Notes: a model not told the origin generated them from the sequence alone. DNA of 64,000 bases from Lactobacillus crispatus (GCF_018987235.1 NZ_CP072197.1:1736001-1800000); one strand, 5' to 3'. Positions 25,957 through 35,279 are shown, counted from the stretch's first letter. Numbers and translations are program-made.

Positions 25957-27121
25957 CCCGGATTTAAAATTGAAGTGCAACACCAAGTGTTAAACAAAAA
26001 GGCCATGAAGACCTAAACTTGAAGTGACGAAAAATCAAGAAAGGAAGATCTTCATGACCAATTCAAATTCTAGCATTTCTAAGCACTATCATCAATTAAC
26101 CAGCGTACAACGTGGACAAATTCAAGCAATGCTGGATTCCGGCATAACTTCCCGTACTGTTATCGCTCAAGAAGTCGGCTGCCATAAGTCGACAATCAGT
26201 CGCGAAATCAAACGCGGAAGCGTCCTGCAAAGAGACAGCAGCTATTTATTGTATGAGCACTATTACGCTGATACTGCACAGCTTTATTATGAGAAGCGTC
26301 GCAAAAACTGCTATCAGCGCAATCCATTGAAGCATTATGCTGTCTTTTTGAGAATGCTCTCCAGACGCTTCAAAGCTAAATTTGATGCCACCAGCATCGA
26401 TGAATTCGTTGGTGAATTCAAAAGGACTATGCCAGGCTACCCTTGTCCCAGCACACCAACTGTCTATCGCTATATTGATCAGGGCTTGCTGGACATAAGC
26501 AATATTGATCTGCCTATGAAGCTCAAAAGACGCAGGAACAAGCGTCATCACGGCCAGAGCGGTCATGCTTTGCACAAGAAGAATCTTGGCAATTCCATTG
26601 AACAGCGTCCTAAAGAGATTGAAGACAGAAAAACGCCGCTGCACTGGGAAGGAGATCTGGTTAAAGGCGTCAGACGCAAGAATCAGCCTGCTTTAATGAC
26701 TTTGACCGAAAGAACCACACGCTTTGAAGTAGTTATCAAGATTCCTGACTATCGGGCAAGCACATGCCAAAGGCTGCTTCAAAATGAGATTGACAGACAT
26801 CCTGCCTGGTTTAAATCGATCACGTTTGACAATGGCTCTGAGTTTGCGGATATGACCAAGATCAAAGGCTGCCAGATCTACTTCGCCCACCCATATTCTC
26901 CATGGGAAAGAGGCACCAATGAGAACTGCAATGGACTTCTGCGTCAATTCTTCCCTAAAGGCAAAAGCATGAAAGATAAGTCAGCTGCTTATGTTCAACA
27001 GGCAACTGATGCCATTAACCGCAAACATCGTCGAATCCTTCAATATCACACAGCAGAAGAACTCTTCAAGCAATATATTTCCTCATAGCCTAACTGTTGC
27101 ACTTAATTTGACAATTCAGGG
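25957..27121 (+). mobile_element. IS30-family insertion sequence
   Basis: 1165 bp with imperfect inverted ends: CCCGGATTTAAAATTGAAGT at the left, and CCCTGAATTGTCAAATTAAG reading in from the right. Both continue into GTGCAAC after a few bases. The flanking direct repeat is ATTTAATGTGAT (25945-25956 and 27122-27133), 12 bp, longer than usual for the family. It is inserted at the 3' end of the MFS gene. Confidence 0.88.
26054..27088 (+). CDS. IS30-family transposase
   Basis: A 344-aa transposase with an N-terminal HTH (YHQLTSVQRGQIQAML, then SRTVIAQEVGCHKSTISREIKRG). The C-terminal DDE domain has Asp in HWEGDLVKG, Asp in ITFDNGSEF, and Glu in the NENCNGLLRQFFPKG block. AAGGAAG precedes the ATG at 26054; the frame is open 10 codons further upstream without a good site. 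The frame is intact, so the element may be active. Confidence 0.93.
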   Translation: MTNSNSSISKHYHQLTSVQRGQIQAMLDSGITSRTVIAQEVGCHKSTISREIKRGSVLQRDSSYLLYEHYYADTAQLYYEKRRKNCYQRNPLKHYAVFLRMLSRRFKAKFDATSIDEFVGEFKRTMPGYPCPSTPTVYRYIDQGLLDISNIDLPMKLKRRRNKRHHGQSGHALHKKNLGNSIEQRPKEIEDRKTPLHWEGDLVKGVRRKNQPALMTLTERTTRFEVVIKIPDYRASTCQRLLQNEIDRHPAWFKSITFDNGSEFADMTKIKGCQIYFAHPYSPWERGTNENCNGLLRQFFPKGKSMKDKSAAYVQQATDAINRKHRRILQYHTAEELFKQYISS

Positions 27122-27148
27122 ATTTAATGTGATTAAAAATTTGCAGTA

Positions 27149-27183
27149 AAAAAAGTGTTTGAGTTTCTCTCAAACACTTTTTC
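27149..27183 (-). terminator. Bidirectional terminator after the MFS pseudogene
   Basis: A stem of 14 or more pairs, AAAAAGTGTTTGAG / CTCAAACACTTTTT, between the convergent MFS pseudogene and the DHA2 exporter gene. Confidence 0.9.
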
Positions 27184-27184
27184 T

Positions 27185-28654
27185 CTATTCCGCAGCTTTC
27201 TTTGCTTCATGATGATTATAAATAAAGTTTGCAACATACCCACAAATAATTAGCAACAACGATACAATCATAATTTCTCTGATTCCAGTATGAAAAATAG
27301 TTCGCATTGTTGGCATTAACGCCTTAGGCAAACTCTTCGCAGATTCTGCGTCACTCAACTTATTCATCATGGTCATCGTAATATTGTGGTGTCCAGCAAT
27401 TCCACGTGCTAGGGCTAAATTCATAATCACCCCATAAACGGCAGCCATAATAGTTTGCGCTAAAATTCTAATCAAAAAACTAAGCGATGTAGCAGGTGCC
27501 ATATCCTTTTCACCAGCGTCAATCTGCACTTTTATTTGAAGAATAACGAAGATTGAGCCTACACCTAAACCAGATAACGCTGCAATCGACATCAAAATCT
27601 GATATGGCGTACTAATCGGTACAATAATTAAACCGATTACTGTTATTGCAATCAATGTAAAATCGAAAATTAACAAATGATAATTATTAAAATGTCTGAG
27701 TAAATGCGGCGTACTTTGTGAACCAGCAATATCAAAGATTGAGTTAGGAATCAACGTCATCCCACCGATTAAGGCCGTTGTCCCTAAGATTGCCTGCGAC
27801 CACATTGGCAAATAAGTGTTAACTGCAATATATGCACCCCAGGCAAAGGCAAAAAGAATGAAGTCACCAACTAAAGCTTTATTAGTAAAAACCGATAACG
27901 GCACGATAGGACTAGCAGCTTTTTTCTCAACTAAGATGAACCAGACAAGCATTACGATCCCGATAATCACGAAAATAGCCACTAGAAAATTACTAGCTAG
28001 TCCTAACATCTGAATTCCAATCAAAAAGCAAGTCAAACCGCCAATTAGGGTAAAAGCACCTAGTCGGTCAAAGACAGTATTGATGTTTGGCTTACGAATG
28101 CCACGATAAAAAAGAAAACTCAAGATAATTGATATCAATCTTAATGGAACATTGATATAAAAGACCCAGTGCCAGGACAAAGCATCAACAATCCAGCCAC
28201 CAACTAGTGGACCAGCAATACAAGCGGCCGAAAAACTAGCTGCAATATAACTCAAGATGACCGTCCTGCGTTTGATATTCGGATAAATATAGCCAACAAT
28301 CACATAAGGAAGAGAACCCATTCCACCAGCACCAACGCCCATCAGCACTCGAGAAATAAGGAAAAAGTAAATATCAGGAGCAACCCCTTCTAAAACTGAA
28401 CCTAAAATAAATAAGGCTAGTGACAATTCGAAGGCAAATTTGTTACCCATTCTTTCACCAATTTTACTCCAAATTGGCACTGAGACCGACATTCCCAGTA
28501 AAAAACAGGCAACAATCCACCCCATATACTGAATTCCGTGTAGATCGGACACAATTGCTGGAATCGCCGTATTAATAATTGTCGCATCTAGCCCTGACAT
28601 AATATTAGCCAGCAACAAAGACAAAGTAACCATTGATATTTGCTTCTTAGTCAT
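27185..28654 (-). CDS. DHA2 family MFS multidrug exporter (copy 1)
   Basis: A 489-aa, 14-segment MFS protein of the drug:H+ antiporter-2 (EmrB/QacA) family. The first-helix motif is SGLDATIINTAIPAIV, motif A-like is WSKIGERMGNK, and motif C-like is GPLVGGWIVDALSWHWVFYINVP. Substrate unknown; multidrug or fatty acid/bile efflux is possible for this family. A close paralogue lies at 41867-43330, next to the oleate hydratase regulator. Monocistronic. Confidence 0.88.
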   Translation of the reverse strand: MTKKQISMVTLSLLLANIMSGLDATIINTAIPAIVSDLHGIQYMGWIVACFLLGMSVSVPIWSKIGERMGNKFAFELSLALFILGSVLEGVAPDIYFFLISRVLMGVGAGGMGSLPYVIVGYIYPNIKRRTVILSYIAASFSAACIAGPLVGGWIVDALSWHWVFYINVPLRLISIILSFLFYRGIRKPNINTVFDRLGAFTLIGGLTCFLIGIQMLGLASNFLVAIFVIIGIVMLVWFILVEKKAASPIVPLSVFTNKALVGDFILFAFAWGAYIAVNTYLPMWSQAILGTTALIGGMTLIPNSIFDIAGSQSTPHLLRHFNNYHLLIFDFTLIAITVIGLIIVPISTPYQILMSIAALSGLGVGSIFVILQIKVQIDAGEKDMAPATSLSFLIRILAQTIMAAVYGVIMNLALARGIAGHHNITMTMMNKLSDAESAKSLPKALMPTMRTIFHTGIREIMIVSLLLIICGYVANFIYNHHEAKKAAE

Positions 28655-28747
28655 TTAATCCCACCTTTTTAACTCTAAAAACTACTATTACTCATAGTAT
28701 GCAAGATTTAACTAGCAAAATAAAGCACAATATTTTTCCACTAAATC

Positions 28748-28776
28748 TTGACAATCTGTGTTTTTCCGAGTTAAAT
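28748..28776 (+). promoter_or_regulatory. Promoter of the pyrR-uraA operon
   Basis: TTGACA (28748-28753) with a 17-base spacer to TTAAAT (28771-28776). It lies about 30 bases upstream of the PyrR binding element. A TATAAA five bases further on is spaced less well. Confidence 0.6.
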
Positions 28777-28804
28777 ATAAAGAAAATAATAGTGATGACC
28801 TTTA

Positions 28805-28912
28805 AAGTTAGTCCCGTGAGGCTAAGAAGGAAATCTGCACAAGCTAATACTTTTTGTCGTTAGCTAATACAGAAGGACCATCTTGAGCCATGCGCTCTTG
28901 GTGGTCTTTTTC
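28805..28912 (+). promoter_or_regulatory. PyrR-dependent pyr attenuator
   Basis: The anti-antiterminator binding loop consensus AGTCCCGTGAGGCT is present at 28809-28822. It is followed by a terminator, GACCATCTTGAG (28876-28887) with CTCTTGGTGGTC (28895-28906), and a T run. This is the classic PyrR attenuation leader: UMP-bound PyrR stabilises the binding loop and promotes termination upstream of pyrR-uraA. Confidence 0.93.
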
Positions 28913-28938
28913 TTTTGGTCATCCAGAAAGGAAAAACT

Positions 28939-29466
28939 ATGGCAAAAGAAATAATCGATGCTTTAAGCATGAAACGCGCCTTGATGCGAATGACCTACGA
29001 AATTGTCGAACGCAATAAAGGTACTAAAGATCTTGTATTAGTCGGAATTAAAACTCGCGGCTGGTACTTGGCCGAGCGAATCGCCAAAAATTTGAAAAAC
29101 TTGGAAGATGTTGAAGTCCCTGTAGGGGCAATTGACATTTCTCAATACCGCGATGATTTACCAGAGGCTGAGAAGGAAAAGATGATCCACAGCCAACAAC
29201 TTGACTTCGATATCACCGATAAAAACGTTATCTTAGTTGACGACGTTCTTTTCACAGGTCGGACAATTAGAGCTGCACTTGATGCATTAATGGATCAAGG
29301 CCGTCCAGCTAAGATTAATTTAGCTGTCCTAGTTGACCGCGGTCATCGTGAATTGCCAGTTCGTCCTGACTTTATTGGAAAGAATATCCCAACGGCAATG
29401 AACGAGAAGGTCAAAGTTGCAATGACTGAAGTCGATGATAAAGATAGTATCGAAATCGTTAAATAG
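28939..29466 (+). CDS. pyrR: Bifunctional pyr operon regulator / uracil phosphoribosyltransferase PyrR
   Basis: A 175-aa PyrR, the RNA-binding attenuation protein with weak UPRTase activity. The PRPP-binding motif is [19 protein letters not shown]. The ATG at 28939 has AAAGGA upstream and is chosen over an earlier in-frame start. It is preceded by its own attenuator and followed by a uracil permease 11 bases later, forming an autoregulated uracil uptake operon. Confidence 0.96.
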   Translation: MAKEIIDALSMKRALMRMTYEIVERNKGTKDLVLVGIKTRGWYLAERIAKNLKNLEDVEVPVGAIDISQYRDDLPEAEKEKMIHSQQLDFDITDKNVILVDDVLFTGRTIRAALDALMDQGRPAKINLAVLVDRGHRELPVRPDFIGKNIPTAMNEKVKVAMTEVDDKDSIEIVK

Positions 29467-29477
29467 GAGTTTTTTGA

Positions 29478-30809
29478 ATGAATAAAAAAGAAAAGTACAG
29501 AAATCCGGAGGCCGTTTTAGACGTCTATGAAAAGCCGGAATTCGGCCAAGGCGTACTGCTATCCTTACAGCATATGTTTGCTATGTTTGGTTCTACCGTT
29601 TTAGTGCCAATTTTAATTGGAATTAACCCAAGCATCGCTCTACTTTCATCAGGAATCGGTACCTTGGTCCACATGCTCTTGACCCACTTCAAGATTCCAG
29701 CATACCTCGGATCAAGTTTTGCCTTCGTTGCTACAATGCAAGCCTTAATGAAGGCTGATGGCTACCCGGCAGTTGCCCAGGGTGCGATCGCTTCTGGTTT
29801 AGTTTACGTAGTTGTTGCGATCATCATTAGCAAAATTGGTTCAGGCTGGGTTAACAAAGTTTTACCACCAATCGTAGTTGGACCAATCATCATCGTTATT
29901 GGTTTGTCACTAGCAACTACTGCCGCTAATGACGCTATGATGAATAATTCTAAGTATGATTTGACTTACTTCGGTGTAGCTATCTTCACTTTGGTCATGA
30001 CTTTAGTTTTCCAAATGTGCTTCAAAGGCTTCACCAGTTTGGTTTCAATTATGCTAGGAATTATCTGTGGCTATATCTTATCCTGCTGCCTCGGAATTGT
30101 TGATTTCTCTGGCGTGGAAAAAGCAGCTTGGTTCACATTGCCAGCACTTGATGTGCCTGGAATCAGTTACCACTTCAAATGGTATCCTGCCGCTATTTTA
30201 GCCATGGCACCAATTGCCTTCGTTACGATGACAGAGCACATGGGCCATATTATGGTATTGAATTCATTAACTAAACGTGACTTTTTCAAGAATCCTGGCT
30301 TACACAGAACGATGATGGGTGATGGTCTTTCAACGATTATCGCTGGTTTCATTGGTGGTCCTCCTACCACTTCATACGGTGAAAATATCGGTGTGTTAGC
30401 TATGACTAAGGTTTACTCAGTTTGGGTATTAGCCGGTGCTGCTGTTTCAGCAATTATCTTCAGCTTTGTCGGTAAACTTGCCGCATTGATCGAATCAATT
30501 CCAATGCCAGTTATCGGTGGGATTTCCTTCTTACTTTTCGGAACAATTGCATCTAATGGTTTAAAGATCTTAGTTGATGATCAAATTGATTTTGGTGAAA
30601 AGCGCAATATGTTGATTGCTTCTGTCATCTTGGTTATCGGGATTGGTGGAGCTTACTTACAACTGGGCAATTTCCAACTTACCTCAGTTGCCCTTTCCAC
30701 CATCATCGGAATGCTTTTAAACTGGATTTTGCCTAAGAAAGCAGCTAGTGAAAAAGCTCAAGAAGAAAAGATTAAGCAAGAAAAACAAGAAGGTAAAATT
30801 TACCAATAG
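29478..30809 (+). CDS. uraA: Uracil permease (NCS2 family)
   Basis: A 443-aa nucleobase:cation symporter-2 protein with about 14 membrane segments. Conserved features are LQHMFAMFGSTVLVPILIG, the substrate-site glutamates in VTMTEHMGH, and GGPPTTSYGENIGVLAMT. Downstream of pyrR and under its attenuator, which supports uracil as substrate. The C-terminus is a charged lysine/glutamate tail. Confidence 0.95.
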   Translation: MNKKEKYRNPEAVLDVYEKPEFGQGVLLSLQHMFAMFGSTVLVPILIGINPSIALLSSGIGTLVHMLLTHFKIPAYLGSSFAFVATMQALMKADGYPAVAQGAIASGLVYVVVAIIISKIGSGWVNKVLPPIVVGPIIIVIGLSLATTAANDAMMNNSKYDLTYFGVAIFTLVMTLVFQMCFKGFTSLVSIMLGIICGYILSCCLGIVDFSGVEKAAWFTLPALDVPGISYHFKWYPAAILAMAPIAFVTMTEHMGHIMVLNSLTKRDFFKNPGLHRTMMGDGLSTIIAGFIGGPPTTSYGENIGVLAMTKVYSVWVLAGAAVSAIIFSFVGKLAALIESIPMPVIGGISFLLFGTIASNGLKILVDDQIDFGEKRNMLIASVILVIGIGGAYLQLGNFQLTSVALSTIIGMLLNWILPKKAASEKAQEEKIKQEKQEGKIYQ

Positions 30810-30827
30810 ATAGAATAAGCCATTCAA

Positions 30828-30864
30828 AAACCCGTTAGTTATCGCAATGATAGCTAGCGGGTTT
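30828..30864 (+). terminator. Terminator of pyrR-uraA
   Basis: The stem AAACCCGTTAG / CTAGCGGGTTT is followed by ATTTTTTA, 18 bases after the uraA stop. Confidence 0.88.
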
Positions 30865-30995
30865 ATTTTTTACTCTCACTTTGCGCGCGCAATGTTGTAA
30901 GTTGCGCGAAAGTTGGCGAAAGTTCGTGTAAGTTACGAGAGCAATAGTATATAATTTATTTACACAAATAAGTTTAAGTCATGAGGTGACATTAA

Positions 30996-31346
30996 ATGGA
31001 CTTTTTAAACTTCAAAGCAATTACACAAACTGGTAATTTTAAAACACCATCTGAAAATGAAAACATCGAATACAAAGAAGCTAGTTGGAAATTACCTAAA
31101 TCATTTTGGGAAACTGTTAGCTCTTTTGCTAATACTTTAGGTGGAATAATAGTATTAGGCATAGCAGAAGATAAGAGTAAACATGAATTTAGTATAACTG
31201 GTGTAGACAATGTTGAAGACATTGAAACACAAATTTTCAATGAAAATAACAATATTTCATGCCTTAATCGACCTGTAATCCAAAATAATGGAGACTGTAA
31301 AATAGTTTGTGTAAGGATGAATGATTCCTTAAATTTATTTCTTTAA
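30996..31346 (+). pseudogene. AlbA_2 (Schlafen-like) DNA-binding protein, 5' fragment
   Basis: A 116-aa N-terminal fragment. The AlbA_2 domain motif is clear: ENIEYKEASWKLPKSFWETVSSFANTLGGIIVLGIAED. Full-length relatives are about 450-500 aa with a C-terminal GHKL-type ATPase-like domain and winged helix, seen here only after the IS256-type element (32652-33908). The frame runs into IS DNA and stops at 31346. AGGTGAC precedes the ATG. Such proteins are found near phage-defence and regulatory loci, but no function is established here. Confidence 0.82.
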
Positions 31347-31349
31347 ACA

Positions 31350-32640
31350 TTAGAAAAAGGAGTTCCTTTCTCGTATGATTGGTTTGAACAAAAAAACACA
31401 TACAGAAAGAAGAACTCCTTCATGAATGATTTTACCAAAGATTTTGCTCAAGCTCTATTCAATCCAGACAAAATAAATGATTTATTGCGCAAAGAGCTAC
31501 AACAGGCTGTTAATAACTTGCTAGAAGCTGAGTTGACTGCCTTTCTAGGCTATGATCCCTATGCCAGAAATGGCTGGAATACTGGCAATTCTAGAAATGG
31601 TGCTTATTTCCGCAAGGTTGATACCCAGTTTGGACCAATTGAAGTGCAAGTGCCTCGAGACCGCAACGGTCAGTTTCATCAGCACACGCTGCCTGACTAC
31701 AAGCAGCACTCTGATGTTTTGGAAAGCACGATTATCAAGCTATACTCCAAAGGCGTAACTACCAGAGAAATCGCTGACTTGATTGAGAAAATGTATGGCA
31801 GTCATTATAGTCCAGCTCAAGTATCAAATATTTCCAAGCAGATGCTCCCCAAGATTGAGGCTTATCACAAGCGCAAGCTAAGCGACAAGTTTTTCTGTGT
31901 CTATTTGGATGCGACATACCTTCCTTTGCGCCGAGAAACGTTTGAGCGTGAAGCAGTATATATTGCCATTGGCATTAAACCTAATGGACATAAGGAAGTC
32001 ATTGACTACTGCATTGCTCCTAGTGAGAACATTGAAGTTTGGACAGAGATGCTTCAAAACATGAAGTCCAGAGGCTTGAAGCAAGTTGAGCTTTTTCTTT
32101 CTGATGGTGTTGTTGGCATGAAAACAGCCTTGGCCAGGACTTATCCTAAAGCTCATTTTCAACGCTGCCTGGTTCATGTCATGCGCAATATCTGCGCTAA
32201 AGTACGCGTCGACGATCGTGAAAAGATCATGAACGAATTCAAGCAGATACATCAACAGACAAGCAAAAAAGAAGCTGCAGCTGTCTTGCACAAATTCTAT
32301 GCCAAATGGAATAAAGCTTATAGCCATGTCATCAAAGGTTTGAAGGAAATTGAGCCCGATCTGCTAGTCTTCTACAATTATCCCAAACAAATCAGAGCTT
32401 CAATTTATTCAACCAATATGATTGAATCCTTTAACAACGTCATCAAGCGTAAAGCTAAGCCTAAGGCAGAATTTCCAACTGAACAGTCGCTTGATGCATT
32501 TATTGGCATCCAGGCAATGAGCTACAATGACCGTTATTTCAATCGAATTCATAAAGGCTTTGGTCAGGTTCAGGACACCTTAGAATCCTACTTTGATTAA
32601 ATAAATAATTAAAAAATCAATTTACGAGAAAGATCTATTT
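31350..32640 (+). mobile_element. IS256-family insertion sequence (approximate ends)
   Basis: An intact mutator-type transposase gene is flanked by related ends. CCTTTCTCGTATGATTG is at about 31367-31383, and inverted CAATTTACGAGAAAG is at about 32618-32632. Outer boundaries are uncertain, because no matching 8-9 bp target repeat is visible next to them. It separates the two AlbA_2 gene fragments. Confidence 0.75.
31422..32600 (+). CDS. IS256-family (mutator type) transposase
   Basis: A 392-aa transposase of the IS256/MULE family. It shows the typical N-terminus (LLEAELTAFLGYDPYARNGWNTGNSRNG), the first Asp in FFCVYLDATYLPLR, the second in ELFLSDGVVGMK, HFQRCLVHVMRNI, and the Glu in TNMIESFNNVIKRK. 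Frame and length are intact, so it could be active. The neighbouring inverted ends mark an element of roughly 1.3 kb. Confidence 0.94.
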   Translation: MNDFTKDFAQALFNPDKINDLLRKELQQAVNNLLEAELTAFLGYDPYARNGWNTGNSRNGAYFRKVDTQFGPIEVQVPRDRNGQFHQHTLPDYKQHSDVLESTIIKLYSKGVTTREIADLIEKMYGSHYSPAQVSNISKQMLPKIEAYHKRKLSDKFFCVYLDATYLPLRRETFEREAVYIAIGIKPNGHKEVIDYCIAPSENIEVWTEMLQNMKSRGLKQVELFLSDGVVGMKTALARTYPKAHFQRCLVHVMRNICAKVRVDDREKIMNEFKQIHQQTSKKEAAAVLHKFYAKWNKAYSHVIKGLKEIEPDLLVFYNYPKQIRASIYSTNMIESFNNVIKRKAKPKAEFPTEQSLDAFIGIQAMSYNDRYFNRIHKGFGQVQDTLESYFD

Positions 32641-32651
32641 ACACAAAAGAT

Positions 32652-33908
32652 TTGACAGTTTCAAATAATGATGTTCAGATCTCTGTTTTTCAAAATAAAA
32701 CTATTATTCAAGTAATAATTCATCCAGAATCCTTTAATACCCGTCCAATAACTGCTTTCGGTAAAGCATATATCAGAACCGGTGACGGAGATCGAGTAGC
32801 TACTAAAGAGCAACTTAAATATTTTACAGTTGAAAGTCAAAGCGAGATTAATACTCACTTACTCCCTTCGACCTATACAATAGAAGATCTAGATGCAGAA
32901 AGTATCAAAGAATATCGCAAAATAATTGAAGAAAAAGGTATTATTAATACTAATTCTCAACTTAGTGATCAAGATTTTTTATATTCAATCGGTGTTTTCA
33001 GAAAAGACCGATTAAGTAATTCAAATGAATATCATCTTACAGATGGTGGTCTCCTTTTCTTCGGAAAATATATTTCGATAACAGATCGTTTTCCACGCTT
33101 TCAATTGGATTACCAGCAATATAATAGTGATAATTCCACTAACTGGAATGATAGAGTTTCTGCAGGTGACATGAATTATCCCACTTTAAATATCTTTTCT
33201 TTTTATAATTTAGTTTTAGCTAAAATAGAAACAAATATACCTGATCCATTTATTCAAGGTAATGACCTTAGTAGAACGTCCTACCATAACGATTTAATCA
33301 TTGCAGCTAAAGAAGCTCTAGTTAATTGTTTAATGCACTCATATTATGATGGTATGGTAGGTGTCAAAATTGTGGACAGACCTAGTTACTTCGAATTTAC
33401 AAATCCTGGTACTATGCGTGTAAGTAAAGAATCATTTTTACGTGGACAATATTCTTCTATTAGAAACACTGAAATCGCTAGTTTATTTAGACGAATTGGT
33501 GTCTCTGAAACCGCAGCTAGTGGCGGCCCTAGAATTCTTAATACTGTATTGCAAAATAATTTAAATGATCCTGAAATTAACATTGATTATGAAATCAATA
33601 CTACTCGCATTCGTATTTTTAAGACTTTTGCAATTGATAATCAAGAAAAACTAACTGAACCAGAGAAATTTATTATGTCGTTTGCTAGAAGAAAATCTAA
33701 TTTTTCAATAAATGATATTGTTAAGGATCCTCAGAATCACTTTGGTAAACAAACCACTATTAGAAAATATGTAAATTCATTAGTGGAGAAGCATTTACTA
33801 TTCAATGAGAAAATTGGCAAAAAATATATCTACAATTTACAGAAAAACAATGATTATCTAAATCGCGTTAAGCACCTTAAACATCTTGAAGATAATTTAC
33901 TCAAATAG
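32652..33908 (+). pseudogene. AlbA_2/ATP-binding protein, 3' fragment
   Basis: A 418-aa fragment starting just after the IS256-type element, with an open frame from a TTG. It begins within the AlbA_2 domain (SNNDVQISVFQNKTIIQVIIHPE, then GKAYIRTGDGDR). It continues with a GHKL-like ATPase module (AAKEALVNCLMHSYYDG, the N-box; later RRIGVSETAASGGPRI) and a C-terminal winged helix (PEKFIMSFARRKSNFSINDIVKDPQ). Its beginning seems to repeat, in homologous position, the last part of the 5' fragment, so the two parts may come from two related genes. Without a ribosome binding site it is probably not expressed. Confidence 0.78.
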
Positions 33909-33915
33909 ATCATTC

Positions 33916-33956
33916 AAAAAGCTCAACCTACAAAATTCATGCAGATTGAGCTTTTT
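33916..33956 (-). terminator. Bidirectional terminator
   Basis: The stem AAAAAGCTCAA / TTGAGCTTTTT lies between the convergent AlbA_2 fragment and the small membrane protein gene. Confidence 0.8.
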
Positions 33957-33960
33957 CATC

Positions 33961-34233
33961 TTATTTATCTTCAAATATTCTAGGCTTATCGTCATCAAGT
34001 GAAACATGCGGAATTTCGGTGTTATTTGTCTCAACTTGATCCTTCTCAGACAATTCTGCCTTCATTAACTCACTTTTGGCTTTACTAGAAGTATTGCCTA
34101 AAAGTAAAGTTTTCTCCTGCGGCGTATTCACCATTGCCTGTTTTTCTTTGAATTTTTTATAAACAATCGCCGCTACTGCACCAATAGCTCCAGCAACACC
34201 GATAATTGTGCCGATTAATCTCATCTTTTTCAT
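33961..34233 (-). CDS. Small membrane-anchored protein of unknown function
   Basis: A 90-aa protein with one N-terminal hydrophobic segment (LIGTIIGVAGAIGAVAAIVY), then a basic stretch (KKFKEKQ) and an acidic hydrophilic tail (HVSLDDDKPRIFEDK). This layout recalls YtxH-type proteins, but I cannot assign a family. The ATG at 34231-34233 has AGGTGAT upstream; nine further in-frame codons upstream are unlikely to be used. Monocistronic. Confidence 0.7.
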   Translation of the reverse strand: MKKMRLIGTIIGVAGAIGAVAAIVYKKFKEKQAMVNTPQEKTLLLGNTSSKAKSELMKAELSEKDQVETNNTEIPHVSLDDDKPRIFEDK

Positions 34234-34314
34234 AGGGATCACCTCGTATTTTGAAATCACTTTCTTGTTCTTAATTATATCTAATTACGAGGCTGAACAC
34301 ATTTTTAATGCCTA

Positions 34315-35151
34315 CTACCGAAAACTTTCCGCAATTTCCGGATCCATCTCATCTTCTAAAACACTGTAGCCTTGATCCAAAGTCTTGATCAATGCCATAT
34401 CCTCATCATCTAGTTCAAAGTCAAACACATCAAAGTTTTCCATTAATCTGTTTTTATGAATTGACTTAGGAATCACCACATAATTTCTTTGTAAAAACCA
34501 TCTCAACATTACCTGAGCAGTAGTCTTATGATGCTTTTCTGCAATCTTTTGCAAGACAGGATTAGTGAAAATGTGGTTGGCTCCTTCCGCAAATGGTGCC
34601 CAGGCTTCAGGTTGCACGCCCTCTTTTTCCATATATTGCTGTGATTTCCATTCTTGATTCCAGACATTAGTCTCAATCTGGTTCACAGCCGGCTTTACAT
34701 CATTAAAAGTAATCAAATCAGCTAAGCGTTCATTCCAAAAACTACTTACACCAATTGCCCGAATGCGTCCCTCTTTATATAAACGTTCTAATGCTCGCCA
34801 AGTGCCATAGTAATCGTTATATGGCTTATGAATCAGATACAAGTCGATATAATCTAACTGCAACTTTTTCATTGAATCATCAAAAGCTTGCAAGGTATGA
34901 TCATAGCCATACTTATCGACCCAGATCTTGGAAGTGACGAAAATATCCTCTCGTGGGATGCTGCTATGCACAAGTGCATCTCCAACCGCCTGTTCATTTC
35001 CATAAATTTGGGCAGTATCCACAAGTCGATAGCCGACTTCTAAGCCGTTTTCCACAACTTGCTGCGTTTGAGCCAAGTCATCAATTTGATAAACACCAAA
35101 ACCCAAGCGAGGCATTTTGACACCATTATTTAAAATTACATAGTCTTTCAT
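34315..35151 (-). CDS. Aldo/keto reductase (2,5-diketogluconate reductase type)
   Basis: A 278-aa NADPH-dependent AKR. The catalytic residues lie in DTAQIYGNEQAVG (Asp, Tyr), VTSKIWVDKYG (Lys) and LYLIHKPYND (His). The C-terminal cofactor motif is VVIPKSIHKNRLMENFDVFDF. Typical of the YtbE/YvgN group, which reduces small dicarbonyls such as methylglyoxal; the true substrate is unknown. Confidence 0.9.
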   Translation of the reverse strand: MKDYVILNNGVKMPRLGFGVYQIDDLAQTQQVVENGLEVGYRLVDTAQIYGNEQAVGDALVHSSIPREDIFVTSKIWVDKYGYDHTLQAFDDSMKKLQLDYIDLYLIHKPYNDYYGTWRALERLYKEGRIRAIGVSSFWNERLADLITFNDVKPAVNQIETNVWNQEWKSQQYMEKEGVQPEAWAPFAEGANHIFTNPVLQKIAEKHHKTTAQVMLRWFLQRNYVVIPKSIHKNRLMENFDVFDFELDDEDMALIKTLDQGYSVLEDEMDPEIAESFR

Positions 35152-35237
35152 ATTTCTTCTCGTTTTCTAGTTAATTATTGCATTTTCATTTTATTTTAAC
35201 ATACATCATACAGTTTAGATTATATCCTATTCAAAAA

Positions 35238-35274
35238 ACTTAGTTAGCAATCTTATGAGAATCACTAACTAAGC
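35238..35274 (-). terminator. Terminator of the Rgg-adjacent operon
   Basis: The stem ACTTAGTTAG / CTAACTAAG(C)T, with a T run on the minus strand, lies directly after the HExxH gene. Confidence 0.82.
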
Positions 35275-35279
35275 TTCTT

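Larger units (their letters stand above)
23800..27149 (+). pseudogene. MFS drug-type permease interrupted by two insertion sequences
   Basis: The gene starts at ATG 23800 (MNEKPIWKKNLLVLSIAVF). It is cut after the codons for PLYID by an IS982-type element and resumes in frame at 24876 with DTLGNFTHKQLNFWSG. It is cut again at 25956 by an IS30-type element and ends with 27134-27149 (KNLQ, TAA). Precise removal of both elements with one copy of each target repeat restores one continuous frame of about 400 codons. The family is MFS drug:proton antiporters: WWGKLADKKGRKP is motif A, and RMLQGVFAGFVSNSNALVA follows. The middle fragment (about 325 codons from 25013) might be translated but lacks the first helices. 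Confidence 0.9.
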
